Assembly (NCBI RefSeq): GCF_012933545.1
Contig: NZ_JAADJU010000001.1
Location: 682,001-746,000 of the forward strand
Direction of reading: 5' to 3'
DNA from: Rouxiella aceris
GTDB lineage: Bacteria > Pseudomonadota > Gammaproteobacteria > Enterobacterales > Enterobacteriaceae
Length of the DNA stretch: 64,000 nucleotides
Made by a program: the position numbers and the translations under genes. Positions 53,164 through 62,563 of the stretch are shown piece after piece. The notes beneath the pieces are model-generated. The model had not been told where the DNA came from and did no database searches. It saw nothing but the letters and a program-made list of their open reading frames with translations. How positions within the stretch are numbered: the first letter of the stretch is position 1; the number at the start of each line of letters is the position of its first letter.

Positions 53164-54319
53164 GACGTACCTCCTCGATCTCGATCAATTAGCCCAACAT
53201 ATCAAGCAATGGGGCCAGTCGCTAGGCTTCCAACAGGTTGGCATTTGCGATACCGACCTCAGTGCAGAGGAACCTCGACTGCAAGAGTGGCTTGATAAAC
53301 AATACCATGGCGAGATGGCATGGATGGCTCGTCATGGCATGTTGCGCGCCAGACCCCATGAACTGTTGCCCGGAACCCTGCGGGTGATCAGTGTGCGTAT
53401 GAATTATCTGCCCGCCAAGGCCGCTTTTGCCAAAACCCTCAATGATCCCCAGCTTGGCTATGTCAGTCGCTATGCGCTGGGTCGCGACTACCATAAAGTA
53501 TTGCGCCAACGGCTGAAAAAGCTCGGCGAGATGATCCAAAATTTCTGCAGTGAGGCGCAGCCTGATTTAGCGCTCAGCTTCCGACCTTTTGTTGACTCGG
53601 CACCGGTAATGGAACGCCCGCTGGCGGAAAAAGCCGGGCTTGGCTGGGTTGGTAAACACTCACTTATTCTTAATCGCGAAGCGGGATCCTGGTTCTTTCT
53701 TGGCGAGTTGCTGATCGACCTGCCGCTACCAGTGGATACGCCGCAGCCAGAACAATGTGGTCGCTGTGTTGCCTGTATCACCACCTGTCCCACCGGCGCC
53801 ATCGTTGCGCCTTACCAGGTGGATGCCAGACGCTGTATTTCCTATCTGACCATTGAGCTTGAAGGCGCCATACCGGAAGCGTTTCGCCCGCTGATGGGCA
53901 ATCGCATCTATGGTTGCGATGACTGTCAGCTGATTTGCCCGTGGAACCGTTATTCACAGTTGAGCGATGAGCCGGATTTCAGTCCGCGTGCGGCGTTGCA
54001 TGCGCCCAAATTGGTCGAATTGTTCAGTTGGGATGAAGAGAAGTTCCTGCGCGTGACCGAGGGATCGGCAATACGCCGCATAGGCCATTTACGCTGGTTA
54101 CGCAATATTGCCGTGGCACTGGGAAATGCCGCTTATGGCGAAGATATCCTGTTGGCCCTGCAAAGCAGGCAAGGAGAAAATAGTATGCTGGATGAACATA
54201 TCACGTGGGCTATCGCGCAGCAGTGGCACAAACGGGGTGAACATCAGATAGAAGTACAATCTTCGCAGCAGAAACGACTGATTCGGGCAGTGGAAAAAGG
54301 CCTGCCACGGGACGCGTAA
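53162..54319 (+). CDS. queG: Epoxyqueuosine reductase QueG
   Basis: A cobalamin-dependent iron-sulfur enzyme for the last step of queuosine formation in tRNA. 385 residues, with two [4Fe-4S] motifs: CGRCVACITTCPTGAI and the later CDDCQLICPWN. RPFVDSAPVMERPLAEKAGL and the conserved acid in the active site are present. The ATG at 53162-53164 overlaps the nnr ATG on the other strand by two bases; the upstream ribosome site is poor, yet the N-terminus aligns with E. coli from here. Confidence 0.96.
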   Translation: MTYLLDLDQLAQHIKQWGQSLGFQQVGICDTDLSAEEPRLQEWLDKQYHGEMAWMARHGMLRARPHELLPGTLRVISVRMNYLPAKAAFAKTLNDPQLGYVSRYALGRDYHKVLRQRLKKLGEMIQNFCSEAQPDLALSFRPFVDSAPVMERPLAEKAGLGWVGKHSLILNREAGSWFFLGELLIDLPLPVDTPQPEQCGRCVACITTCPTGAIVAPYQVDARRCISYLTIELEGAIPEAFRPLMGNRIYGCDDCQLICPWNRYSQLSDEPDFSPRAALHAPKLVELFSWDEEKFLRVTEGSAIRRIGHLRWLRNIAVALGNAAYGEDILLALQSRQGENSMLDEHITWAIAQQWHKRGEHQIEVQSSQQKRLIRAVEKGLPRDA

Positions 54320-54627
54320 AGTAAGAATATTCTGCAGAAAATGAAATTACTCGGCTGTGAATAAAAATAAAAATGCTTTGTCGATCAATTGCAAAAAAAA
54401 GAGCAAGTGATCGTTATAACGTTTTCCCACAAATTTTAATTGTTATAAATCAATATGTTATTTTTTGGCAATATCCATAGCGCAAATAAAGAACAGTGCA
54501 AAAAATAAACAAAATCTGTGGATAACTCTGTTCACAAAGTTAATTCAGGCTATGTATAATTTAACAAAGCTGTCATGAACGCACGCAAGCAGCGCGCTGA
54601 CTGGGGTAATGATAGAAAGATAAAAAT
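54320..54627. other. AT-rich region between queG and the tRNA-Gly array
   Basis: A 308-base, very AT-rich stretch between the convergent queG and tRNA-Gly transcripts. No clear hairpin-T terminator is visible; minus-strand T runs lie directly after the last tRNA (54613-54627). No gene seen. Confidence 0.4.
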
Positions 54628-54703
<76 letters not shown>

Positions 54704-54813
54704 ATTTGAGATGCAAAGTGCACCTTGTTGTAAATTATTCTCTAACATCTTCCTCTTCGACAGAAGAGACAGTGATCGTTTAGACAAATACAACATTTGA
54801 AATTGAAACTTTT

Positions 54814-54889
<76 letters not shown>

Positions 54890-54961
54890 GTCGCATGGCA
54901 CTACTTTTTCTTTACTGCTTTTTCTCTGGATTATCTCTTTAAAAAATAAGCCAAAAAAATT

Positions 54962-55037
<76 letters not shown>

Positions 55038-55077
55038 TCTGCATACTAACGAAATTCTTCATCGGTACGGGGTGCGC

Positions 55078-55105
55078 ATTATACGAGAAATCTTTCTCCC
55101 CGCAA
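55078..55105 (-). promoter_or_regulatory. Promoter of the tRNA-Gly operon
   Basis: On the minus strand -35 TTGCGG (55100-55105), 16-bp spacer, -10 TATAAT (55078-55083), then discriminator GCGCACCCC. The perfect -10 with a GC-rich discriminator is the hallmark of stringently controlled stable RNA promoters. Confidence 0.75.
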
Positions 55106-55241
55106 GCCCCCCAGACAAAAAAAGTCGTTTTTATTCGAGTAACTTGCGCGACTGCCGATTAAAAGAACAGAAAGCTCAATTAACCAGCAATCCTTTGATT
55201 TCAAGGCACTCGCTTAAAACAGAAAAATATTTTTCATACCA

Positions 55242-55787
55242 TTACAGCTGGATAAAGTGTTCGCGGTAATAAGCCAGCTCGGCTACCGACTCACGAATAT
55301 CATCCAACGCCTGATGGGTATTTTTCTTTTGGAAACCGGCCAGCACTTCCGGCTTCCAGCGACGTGCCAGTTCTTTCAGCGTACTCACGTCGAGATAGCG
55401 ATAGTGGAAATAGGCTTCCAGCTCTGGCATGTATTTGAAAAGAAAGCGACGGTCCTGGCCAACGCTGTTACCGCAGATCGGCGATTTGCCGGCGGGGACC
55501 CACTGCTGTAAAAACTCGATAGTTTTTAACTGTGCGGCATTATCGTCATAAGGACTGGCTTTCACTCGCTCTACCAGCCCGCTGCCGGTATGGGTACGGA
55601 CATTCCATTCGTCCATCAGGCCCAACTGTGCGTCCGATTGATGCACAGCCATTACCGGCCCTTCTGCCAGAATGTTCAAATGCGCATCCGTTACCAGAGT
55701 GGCAATTTCAATGATGCGGTCTTGCTCAGGGTCGAGACCGGTCATTTCCAAATCGATCCAAATCAAATTACTGTCATTCGTTGTCAT
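55242..55787 (-). CDS. orn: Oligoribonuclease Orn
   Basis: A DEDDh 3'-5' exonuclease that degrades the shortest RNAs, including pGpG; essential in E. coli. 181 residues when started at 55787 ([25 protein letters not shown] 7 bases upstream). Catalytic residues lie in IWIDLEMTG (Asp/Glu), [11 protein letters not shown] and [11 protein letters not shown] (His/Asp). Nine upstream in-frame codons are not conserved. It is divergent from rsgA. Confidence 0.97.
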   Translation of the reverse strand: MTTNDSNLIWIDLEMTGLDPEQDRIIEIATLVTDAHLNILAEGPVMAVHQSDAQLGLMDEWNVRTHTGSGLVERVKASPYDDNAAQLKTIEFLQQWVPAGKSPICGNSVGQDRRFLFKYMPELEAYFHYRYLDVSTLKELARRWKPEVLAGFQKKNTHQALDDIRESVAELAYYREHFIQL

Positions 55788-55895
55788 ATGTACTCCTGCC
55801 ATGAAAAAACCCACAACGCTTAATTAATGTAAAATAGCTGGTATCATAGACGTTTTGGTCGCAACGAGCGATTAAAGCCAGTCAAGTGAGGCGCA

Positions 55896-56933
55896 GTGAC
55901 TAAGATAAAACTGTCAAAAGGGCAACAACGTCGCGTTCATGCCAACCACGAGCGTCGTCTGCAAAAGACTGACAAACGTAAAGAGTTGGATGACTCCCTG
56001 CACGGCGAACCACAAGAAGGCGTGGTGATCAGCCGTTTCGGGATGCATGCTGACGTTGAAGCTACCGACGGCAGCCAGCATCGCTGCAACATCCGTCGGA
56101 CCATCCGTTCGCTGGTCACCGGCGACCGTGTCGTTTGGCGTTCCGGCGAAAATGCCAGCGTCAAAGGCATTGTTGAAGCCGTTCATGAGCGTAGCTCAGT
56201 GCTGACCCGCCCTGATTTTTACGATGGCGTAAAACCTATCGCCGCCAATATCAACCAAATCGTGATTGTCTCGGCGATATTGCCGGAGCTTTCACTCAAT
56301 ATTATTGACCGTTACCTGGTCGCCTGTGAAACCGTTGAAGTCGAGCCGTTGATTGTCCTCAATAAAATCGACCTGCTCGACGACGAAAGCCGCAAGTTTG
56401 TGGCACAAATGATGGATATTTACCGTCGAATCAACTACCGCGTACTGGAAGTTTCCAGCCACACGGGCGAAGGGATGGACGCTTTTATTACCGCCCTCAC
56501 CGATCGCATCAGTATTTTTGCCGGGCAATCGGGGGTCGGCAAATCCAGCCTGCTGAATACCTTGCTGCCGCAGGATGAAAAACAGATCGTGGTCAATGAC
56601 GTCTCCGATAACTCGGGCCTTGGCCAGCACACCACCACCGCCGCACGTCTGTACCACTTCCAGCATGGCGGCGACGTGATCGACTCCCCTGGGGTGCGTG
56701 AGTTCGGTTTGTGGCACCTGGTTCCGGAACAGATCACCCAGGGCTTTATCGAATTCCGCCCTTATCTGGGCTATTGCAAATTCCGCGACTGCAAACATGG
56801 TTCCGATCCTGGTTGCGCCATCCGTGAAGCGGTAGACAAAGGCGAAATTGCCGAGGAGCGTTTTGATAATTATCATCGCATCCTGGAAAGCATGGCCGAT
56901 GTCAAAACGCGTAAAAGCTTCGACAGTCTCTGA
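55896..56933 (+). CDS. rsgA: Ribosome small-subunit biogenesis GTPase RsgA
   Basis: A circularly permuted GTPase that acts late in 30S maturation. 345 residues: a basic N-terminus ([20 protein letters not shown]), an OB fold, the permuted G domain with G4 NKID before G1 [12 protein letters not shown] and G3 DSPG, and a zinc finger ([14 protein letters not shown]). The start is GTG 55896 with GAGG about 5 bases upstream. A terminator follows before psd. Confidence 0.97.
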   Translation: MTKIKLSKGQQRRVHANHERRLQKTDKRKELDDSLHGEPQEGVVISRFGMHADVEATDGSQHRCNIRRTIRSLVTGDRVVWRSGENASVKGIVEAVHERSSVLTRPDFYDGVKPIAANINQIVIVSAILPELSLNIIDRYLVACETVEVEPLIVLNKIDLLDDESRKFVAQMMDIYRRINYRVLEVSSHTGEGMDAFITALTDRISIFAGQSGVGKSSLLNTLLPQDEKQIVVNDVSDNSGLGQHTTTAARLYHFQHGGDVIDSPGVREFGLWHLVPEQITQGFIEFRPYLGYCKFRDCKHGSDPGCAIREAVDKGEIAEERFDNYHRILESMADVKTRKSFDSL

Positions 56934-56939
56934 AAATAG

Positions 56940-56972
56940 CCGGCGATTAACGTAAAATCGCCCGGTTTTTTC
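56940..56972 (+). terminator. Terminator after rsgA
   Basis: GGCGATT pairs with AATCGCC, extended by CC/GG past a single bulged base, followed by six T (56966-56971). It lies just after the rsgA stop. Confidence 0.78.
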
Positions 56973-57036
56973 TCACTTTTTATTCACTCGGCCGCTGCAC
57001 CGGTGGCCAGATGACATTTTTTCAAGAGGATTTCCC

Positions 57037-57942
57037 GTGCTCGATAGCATCAAAATCAGGCTTCAATACTTACTTCCTAAACAAGGGCTGACCAGACTTG
57101 CCGGCTGGGGCGCTGAACGTCGTGGAGCGATGCTGACGCAGTGGGTGATCAAAGCCTTTGCCTGGTACTATAAAGTTGATATGAAAGAAGCTCAGGATCC
57201 CGAGTTTTCGGCTTATCCAACCTTTAACGAATTCTTTGTCCGTCCATTGCGTGACGGCGCACGTCCGGTCGTCAGTGGTCTGGATATGCTGTGCCTGCCC
57301 GCCGACGGCGCTGTCAGCCAGTTGGGGCCGATTACCGACGGCAAACTCTTTCAGGCCAAGGGCCATTTCTATAGCCTCGAGGCGCTGCTCGCCGGAAACT
57401 ATCAACTGGCAGAACGTTTTAAAGAGGGCCTGTTCGCCACCACTTATCTGGCACCGCGCGACTATCATCGCGTGCATATGCCGTGCGACGGCGTACTGCG
57501 CGAAATGATTTATGTGCCGGGCGACCTGTTCTCCGTCAACCCGCTTACCGCCGCCAATGTGCCTAATCTTTTTGCCCGCAATGAGCGCGTCATCTGCGTA
57601 TTTGATACTGAATTCGGTCCAATGGTGCAGATCCTGGTGGGTGCCACTATTGTCGGCAGCATTGAAACGGTGTGGTCAGGCACGGTCACGCCACCGCGCG
57701 AAGGGATCATCAAACGCTGGACCTACCCGGCAGCCAATGACGAAGCCGCCATTACGCTGGAGAAAGGTCAAGAAATGGGGCGCTTTAAGCTTGGCTCGAC
57801 GGTGATTAACCTGTTTGCTGCCAATCAGGTCGCCTTTGTTCCGCAGTTAAGCAGCGGTACGGTTACGCGTATGGGTGCACCTTTTGCCGAAGCCCTTCGT
57901 CTTCACGCCGCCGAACCGGTGACTAGCGAGAACGTAATTTAA
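57037..57942 (+). CDS. psd: Phosphatidylserine decarboxylase proenzyme
   Basis: Makes phosphatidylethanolamine from phosphatidylserine at the inner membrane. The 301-residue proenzyme has the LGST autocleavage site at 252-255, where Ser254 becomes the pyruvoyl group; it also shows [10 protein letters not shown] and [18 protein letters not shown]. It starts with GTG 57037. The C-terminal tail after the alpha chain is short compared with E. coli (322). mscM begins 22 bases downstream, as in E. coli where both are envelope-stress-regulated. Confidence 0.97.
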   Translation: MLDSIKIRLQYLLPKQGLTRLAGWGAERRGAMLTQWVIKAFAWYYKVDMKEAQDPEFSAYPTFNEFFVRPLRDGARPVVSGLDMLCLPADGAVSQLGPITDGKLFQAKGHFYSLEALLAGNYQLAERFKEGLFATTYLAPRDYHRVHMPCDGVLREMIYVPGDLFSVNPLTAANVPNLFARNERVICVFDTEFGPMVQILVGATIVGSIETVWSGTVTPPREGIIKRWTYPAANDEAAITLEKGQEMGRFKLGSTVINLFAANQVAFVPQLSSGTVTRMGAPFAEALRLHAAEPVTSENVI

Positions 57943-57964
57943 GTTATTGAGAGGAAGAGTGCCC

Positions 57965-60900
57965 TTGCGCCTGATATCCACCCTGCTGGTAACCTTGCTG
58001 CTGGCGTTGTCGCTGTCTGCCAACGCCGCACTGACTGAAGATCAACTCCAGCAAGAGTTGAAACAAGCCGAAGCCAACAAGGAAATGGCCAATCAGGCGC
58101 AGATCGTCGAGTCGTTGCAAAATGCCATTAACTGGCTGAATGAAGCTCGCGCCTCGCAGGCCAGTTCCGCGCAATACCAGGCGGTGATTGACGATTTTCC
58201 ACGCCTGATGCAAACCCTGCGTCAGGAGTTGAAAAGTCAGAGCGAAAAGCCGCTGCCGATTGATGATGACCTGACCTCGACCCAGCTGGATCAGCAGATC
58301 CTGCAAGTAAGCAGCCAATTGCTGGAAGAAGCGCGTCAGCTAAGGCAAGAACAGGACCGTTCGCGGGAGATCAGTGATTCTCTCAGCCAGTTGCCGCAAC
58401 AGCAATCCGAAGCCCGTCATGCCCTGGCCGATATTGACCAACGTCTGCAAAGTGCCGCCAACAGTAGTTCTCCCCTGGCTCAGGCGCGGTTAAAATTACT
58501 GCAGGCCGAGTCCGCCGCCCGTAAAGCGCGGGTAGATGAACTGGAGCTCGCCCAGCTTTCGGCCAGCAATCGTCAGGAGCTGTCGCGCGCTCGCGCCGAA
58601 CTCTACAAAGTTCGCCACGATCGTCTGGATGAACAGCTGCAGACCCTGCGCAATAATCTTAATAGCCAACGCCAGCGCGAAGCAGAAAACGCCCTGGCAA
58701 AAACCGAACAATTGGCAGAACAAAGCGGCGAACTGCCGCAAAGTATCACCGCACAGCTGCAGGCTAACCGTGAGCTGTCAATGGCGTTGAACCAGCAAGC
58801 GCAGCGCATGGATTTGATCTCATCTCAGCAACGCAAGGCCGCCGCCGACACCCTTAAAGTGCGTCAGGCGTTGAGTACCATTCGCGAACAGGCGCAATGG
58901 CTGGGAGCCTCCAGCCTGCTGGCGGAAACCCTGCGCGCCCAGGTGAGTAAACTGCCCGAAATGCCAAAACCGCAGCAGTTAGACGGTGAAATGGGTGAGC
59001 TGCGCGTTCAGCGTTTGCATTACGAAGATTTGCTGGGCAAACAGCTGCAATATCGCTCCGCCAGTCAGGATGATGGACAGTCGCTTAGCGCCGCACAGCA
59101 AAAAATCCTCACCGCGCAGTTAAAAACCCAAACCGATTTACTTAACTCGCTGCTCTCCGGCTGTGACACACAGATCCTCGAATTAACCAAACTTAAAGTC
59201 GCCAATACACAATTGGTTGAAGCATTGAACGAGGTTAACGATGCGGCGCACCGCTACCTGTTCTGGGTAGCCGATGTTGATCCGCTCAGCCTGACCTATC
59301 CGCTGCAAACCATGCATGATCTTAATCGCCTGCTGTCGCTGGATACCCTTTCGCAGTTGGGTAAGGCGCTGATCATGATGGTCACCAGCCGGGAAACCCT
59401 GCTGCCGCTGTTTGGCGCGTTGATCCTGGTGATCATCAGCATCAGCTCCCGTCGGCACTATTATAATTTTCTCGATCGCGCCAGCAGTCGCGTCGGCAAA
59501 GTCACCCAGGATCAGTTTTCGCTGACCCTGCGTACGCTGTTTTGGTCGATCCTGGTGGCGATCCCGCTGCCGGTGCTGTGGGCCGCACTGGGGTATGGCC
59601 TGCAAAGCGCCTGGGAATACTCCATCGCCGTGGCCATTGGCGACGGGGTAACCGCGACCCTGCCGATCCTGTGGATGTTTATGATCAGCCGCTATCTGGC
59701 GCATCCCAAAGGACTATTTATTACCCATTTTGGCTGGCCGCAACCGCGGGTTTCGCGCGCCCTGCGTTACTATGCGCTGTCAATCTGGCTGATCGTACCG
59801 CTGATTATGGCGTTGATCACTTTTGATAATCTCAACGATCGCGAATTCTCCACCACCCTGGGCCGCCTGTGCTTTATTGTGCTTTGCGCCTTGTTGAGCC
59901 TGGTCAGCCACAGTCTGAAACGCGCCGGGATCCCGCTGTATCTCGATAAACAGGGCAATGGCAGCAATGTGTTCAACAGTGCGCTGTGGTGGATGCTGCT
60001 CGGTGCACCGCTGGTAGCCGCCATGGCCTCGATGCTCGGCTTTCTCGCCACCTCACAGGCGCTGCTGGCCCGCCTGGAAACCTCGGTAGCCATCTGGTTC
60101 CTGTTATTGGTGATTTATTACATCATTCGTCGCTGGATGCTAATACAACGCCGCCGCATCGCCTTTGAGCGCGCCAAACAGCGGCGCGCAGAAATGCTTA
60201 GTCAGCGCGCCCGTGGCGAAGAGGAAAATGCCCATAACACCAGTAACGAAGGGATGATTGACATTGAAGAGCCGGAAGTGGATCTCGATGCGATCAGCGC
60301 CCAGTCACTGCGTCTGGTGCGATCGCTGTTGGCGATGATCGCCTTGATCTGCGTGATCTTTCTCTGGTCTGAAATTCATTCGGCGTTTTCGTTTCTGGAA
60401 AACATCAAGCTATGGGATGTCTCCTCCACCAGCCAGGGGGTGGAAAGCACGCAGCCCATTACCCTCGGCCATGTGCTGATTGCCATTCTGGTGCTGATTG
60501 TCACCACACAACTGGTGCGTAACCTGCCCGCACTGCTTGAGCTGGCGCTGCTGCAGCATCTGGATCTTACGCCGGGTACCGGTTATGCCACCCTGACCAT
60601 CACCAAATACGTGGTGTTGCTGGTGGGCGGTCTGACGGGCTTCTCTATGCTGGGGATCGAATGGGCAAAACTGCAATGGCTGGTGGCGGCTATGGGGGTT
60701 GGACTGGGCTTTGGTTTACAAGAGATTTTCGCCAACTTTATTTCGGGCCTGATGATCTTGTTTGAAAAGCCGATCCGTATTGGCGATACCGTTACCATTC
60801 GCGATCTGACCGGCAGTGTCACCAAAATCAATACTCGCGCCACCACCATTGTCGACTGGGATCGCAAAGAGATTATTGTGCCCAATAAGGCCTTTATCAC

Positions 60901-61300
60901 CGAACAGTTTATCAACTGGTCGCTGTCCGACTCGGTGACTCGCGTAGTATTAACCGTGCCCGCACCGGCCGAAGCCAATAGCGAAGAAGTCACGACGCTG
61001 CTCACCCAGGCGGCACGAAAATGCTCGCTGGTGCTCGATAATCCGGCACCGGAAGCCTATCTGGTCGATTTGCAACAGGGTATTCAGATTTTTGAACTGC
61101 GCATGCACGCGGCAGAGATGGCACACCGCATGCCGTTACGCCATGAAATTCATCAGTTGATCCTTGCCGGCTTCCGCGAACACGGCATTACTCTTCCGTT
61201 CCCGCCTTTCCAGGTGCGCACGGAAACCCTGCATCGCGCACAAAAGACCGGCAACACGCCATTAAGCAGCAGCGCTGCACGTACCCCGGGCGATCTTTGA
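57965..61300 (+). CDS. mscM: Mechanosensitive channel MscM (YjeP)
   Basis: A large MscS-family channel of 1111 residues (E. coli 1107). It has a signal peptide (about 1-22), a periplasmic coiled-coil region rich in Gln and Ala to about residue 460, eleven membrane segments, and the C-terminal MscS pore and beta domains (GLGFGLQEIFANFISGLMIL, IRIGDTVTIRDLTGSVTKIN). I favour TTG 57965 (MRLISTLLVTLL) because it aligns with E. coli and has AGGA 9 bases upstream; GTG 57959 and TTG 57947 are in frame. Confidence 0.95.
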   Translation: MRLISTLLVTLLLALSLSANAALTEDQLQQELKQAEANKEMANQAQIVESLQNAINWLNEARASQASSAQYQAVIDDFPRLMQTLRQELKSQSEKPLPIDDDLTSTQLDQQILQVSSQLLEEARQLRQEQDRSREISDSLSQLPQQQSEARHALADIDQRLQSAANSSSPLAQARLKLLQAESAARKARVDELELAQLSASNRQELSRARAELYKVRHDRLDEQLQTLRNNLNSQRQREAENALAKTEQLAEQSGELPQSITAQLQANRELSMALNQQAQRMDLISSQQRKAAADTLKVRQALSTIREQAQWLGASSLLAETLRAQVSKLPEMPKPQQLDGEMGELRVQRLHYEDLLGKQLQYRSASQDDGQSLSAAQQKILTAQLKTQTDLLNSLLSGCDTQILELTKLKVANTQLVEALNEVNDAAHRYLFWVADVDPLSLTYPLQTMHDLNRLLSLDTLSQLGKALIMMVTSRETLLPLFGALILVIISISSRRHYYNFLDRASSRVGKVTQDQFSLTLRTLFWSILVAIPLPVLWAALGYGLQSAWEYSIAVAIGDGVTATLPILWMFMISRYLAHPKGLFITHFGWPQPRVSRALRYYALSIWLIVPLIMALITFDNLNDREFSTTLGRLCFIVLCALLSLVSHSLKRAGIPLYLDKQGNGSNVFNSALWWMLLGAPLVAAMASMLGFLATSQALLARLETSVAIWFLLLVIYYIIRRWMLIQRRRIAFERAKQRRAEMLSQRARGEEENAHNTSNEGMIDIEEPEVDLDAISAQSLRLVRSLLAMIALICVIFLWSEIHSAFSFLENIKLWDVSSTSQGVESTQPITLGHVLIAILVLIVTTQLVRNLPALLELALLQHLDLTPGTGYATLTITKYVVLLVGGLTGFSMLGIEWAKLQWLVAAMGVGLGFGLQEIFANFISGLMILFEKPIRIGDTVTIRDLTGSVTKINTRATTIVDWDRKEIIVPNKAFITEQFINWSLSDSVTRVVLTVPAPAEANSEEVTTLLTQAARKCSLVLDNPAPEAYLVDLQQGIQIFELRMHAAEMAHRMPLRHEIHQLILAGFREHGITLPFPPFQVRTETLHRAQKTGNTPLSSSAARTPGDL

Positions 61301-61304
61301 TATT

Positions 61305-61331
61305 TTCCCGCGGGCAAATTGCCAGCGGGAA
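61305..61331. terminator. Hairpin between convergent mscM and epmA
   Basis: TTCCCGC (61305-61311) pairs with GCGGGAA (61325-61331), with an inner GGC/GCC. It lies 4 bases past mscM. The nearest plus-strand T run (61340-61345) is 8 bases beyond, so termination strength is uncertain. Confidence 0.5.
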
Positions 61332-61359
61332 GACGCGGCATTTTTCTGCTCAGGCAAAC

Positions 61360-62337
61360 TCAGGCGCGAGAGACAGGAAACGCCAGTACGTCGCTAAGAC
61401 TCTCCACACCGAGGGCAATCATCACCAGGCGATCGACACCCAGGGCGACACCGGCACACTCCGGCATGCCGTGTTGCAGGGCATCCAGCAGATTGTTGTC
61501 GATAGGGTGTTGCGGCAAGCCTTTCGCCGCCCGCTTGCGGTTATCCTGCTCAAAACGCTGGCGCTGTTCGTTACCGTCGGTCAACTCGCGGAAACCATTG
61601 GCCAGCTCGACGCCTTTGTAATACACCTCAAAACGCTCGGCAACGCGGTGGTCTTCGGTGCTGATCTCCGCCAATGACGCCTGTGTGGCCGGGAAATGAT
61701 AGACAAACGTTGGTTTGTCACGACCAATATGTGGCTCGACCCCCATGGCAAACAGCAGTTGCAATAGCGTATCGCGATCTTCTTCCTGATCGGCAATATT
61801 GGCCAGATCCAGTTTGGCGGCCGCTTCCCGCAGCTGGGTTTTATCGGCAGTTAATGGGTCGATATCGAGGTGGCGAATAAATACCTGCTGGTAGGAGACG
61901 GACTCGGCGCTGTCGCAATCAAGGATTTGTTGCAGCAAGTCATCGACTTCATTCATCAGGCGATACATATCATAACGAGGACGGTACCACTCCAGCATGG
62001 TGAACTCGGGATTATGGTAGCGACCGGCTTCTTCATTACGGAAACTGCGACACATCTGGAAAATAGGACCACTGCCGGCAGCCAGCAGGCGTTTCATATG
62101 ATATTCCGGGCTGGTCATCAGATAGAGGGTCATGCCGTCGGCAGCACCCGGCCCGACAAAACGTGTCTCAAAAGGAAACAGATGAATGTCGGTGATCGTC
62201 GCCTGACTCATGGCCGGTGTTTCCACCTCCAATACGCCGCGATCGCTGAAAAAACGTCGAATTCCAGCAAGAATTGCCGCACGCTTCAACAAATTGGCGA
62301 TAGATGCACTGGGTTGCCAGCTTGCTGTTTCGCTCAT
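61360..62337 (-). CDS. epmA: Elongation factor P--(R)-beta-lysine ligase EpmA
   Basis: A class II lysyl-tRNA-synthetase-like enzyme that attaches (R)-beta-lysine to EF-P, which relieves stalling at polyproline. 325 residues with no tRNA-binding domain, as expected. Motif 2 is [20 protein letters not shown], followed by TMLEWYRP; motif 3 lies in [11 protein letters not shown]. It is divergent from frdA, as in E. coli. Confidence 0.97.
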   Translation of the reverse strand: MSETASWQPSASIANLLKRAAILAGIRRFFSDRGVLEVETPAMSQATITDIHLFPFETRFVGPGAADGMTLYLMTSPEYHMKRLLAAGSGPIFQMCRSFRNEEAGRYHNPEFTMLEWYRPRYDMYRLMNEVDDLLQQILDCDSAESVSYQQVFIRHLDIDPLTADKTQLREAAAKLDLANIADQEEDRDTLLQLLFAMGVEPHIGRDKPTFVYHFPATQASLAEISTEDHRVAERFEVYYKGVELANGFRELTDGNEQRQRFEQDNRKRAAKGLPQHPIDNNLLDALQHGMPECAGVALGVDRLVMIALGVESLSDVLAFPVSRA

Positions 62338-62563
62338 GATTACTTACTCCGATGTCAGACAGGGGATGCAGTCTACCCGTATAGCCGGATGCAAACAAAT
62401 TTCCCCGAATTGTGATCCCTCCAGTATCCCCTTCTCACTCATCATGTCAAAAACTGACCAAATCAGCGTTCATATCAACATATGTCGCTTACTCCTTAAG
62501 TATTATTATGTGGGTACAAATTTTAAACAAACCGCTTTACGACCTCATTCATGGAGGAAAACC

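Noticed and set aside
62450-62480. FNR-like sequence CTGACCAAATCAG upstream of frdA
   Set aside because: The half-site spacing is one base short of TTGAT-N4-ATCAA and the outer bases do not match. FNR control of frdA is expected from E. coli, but I cannot assign this site.
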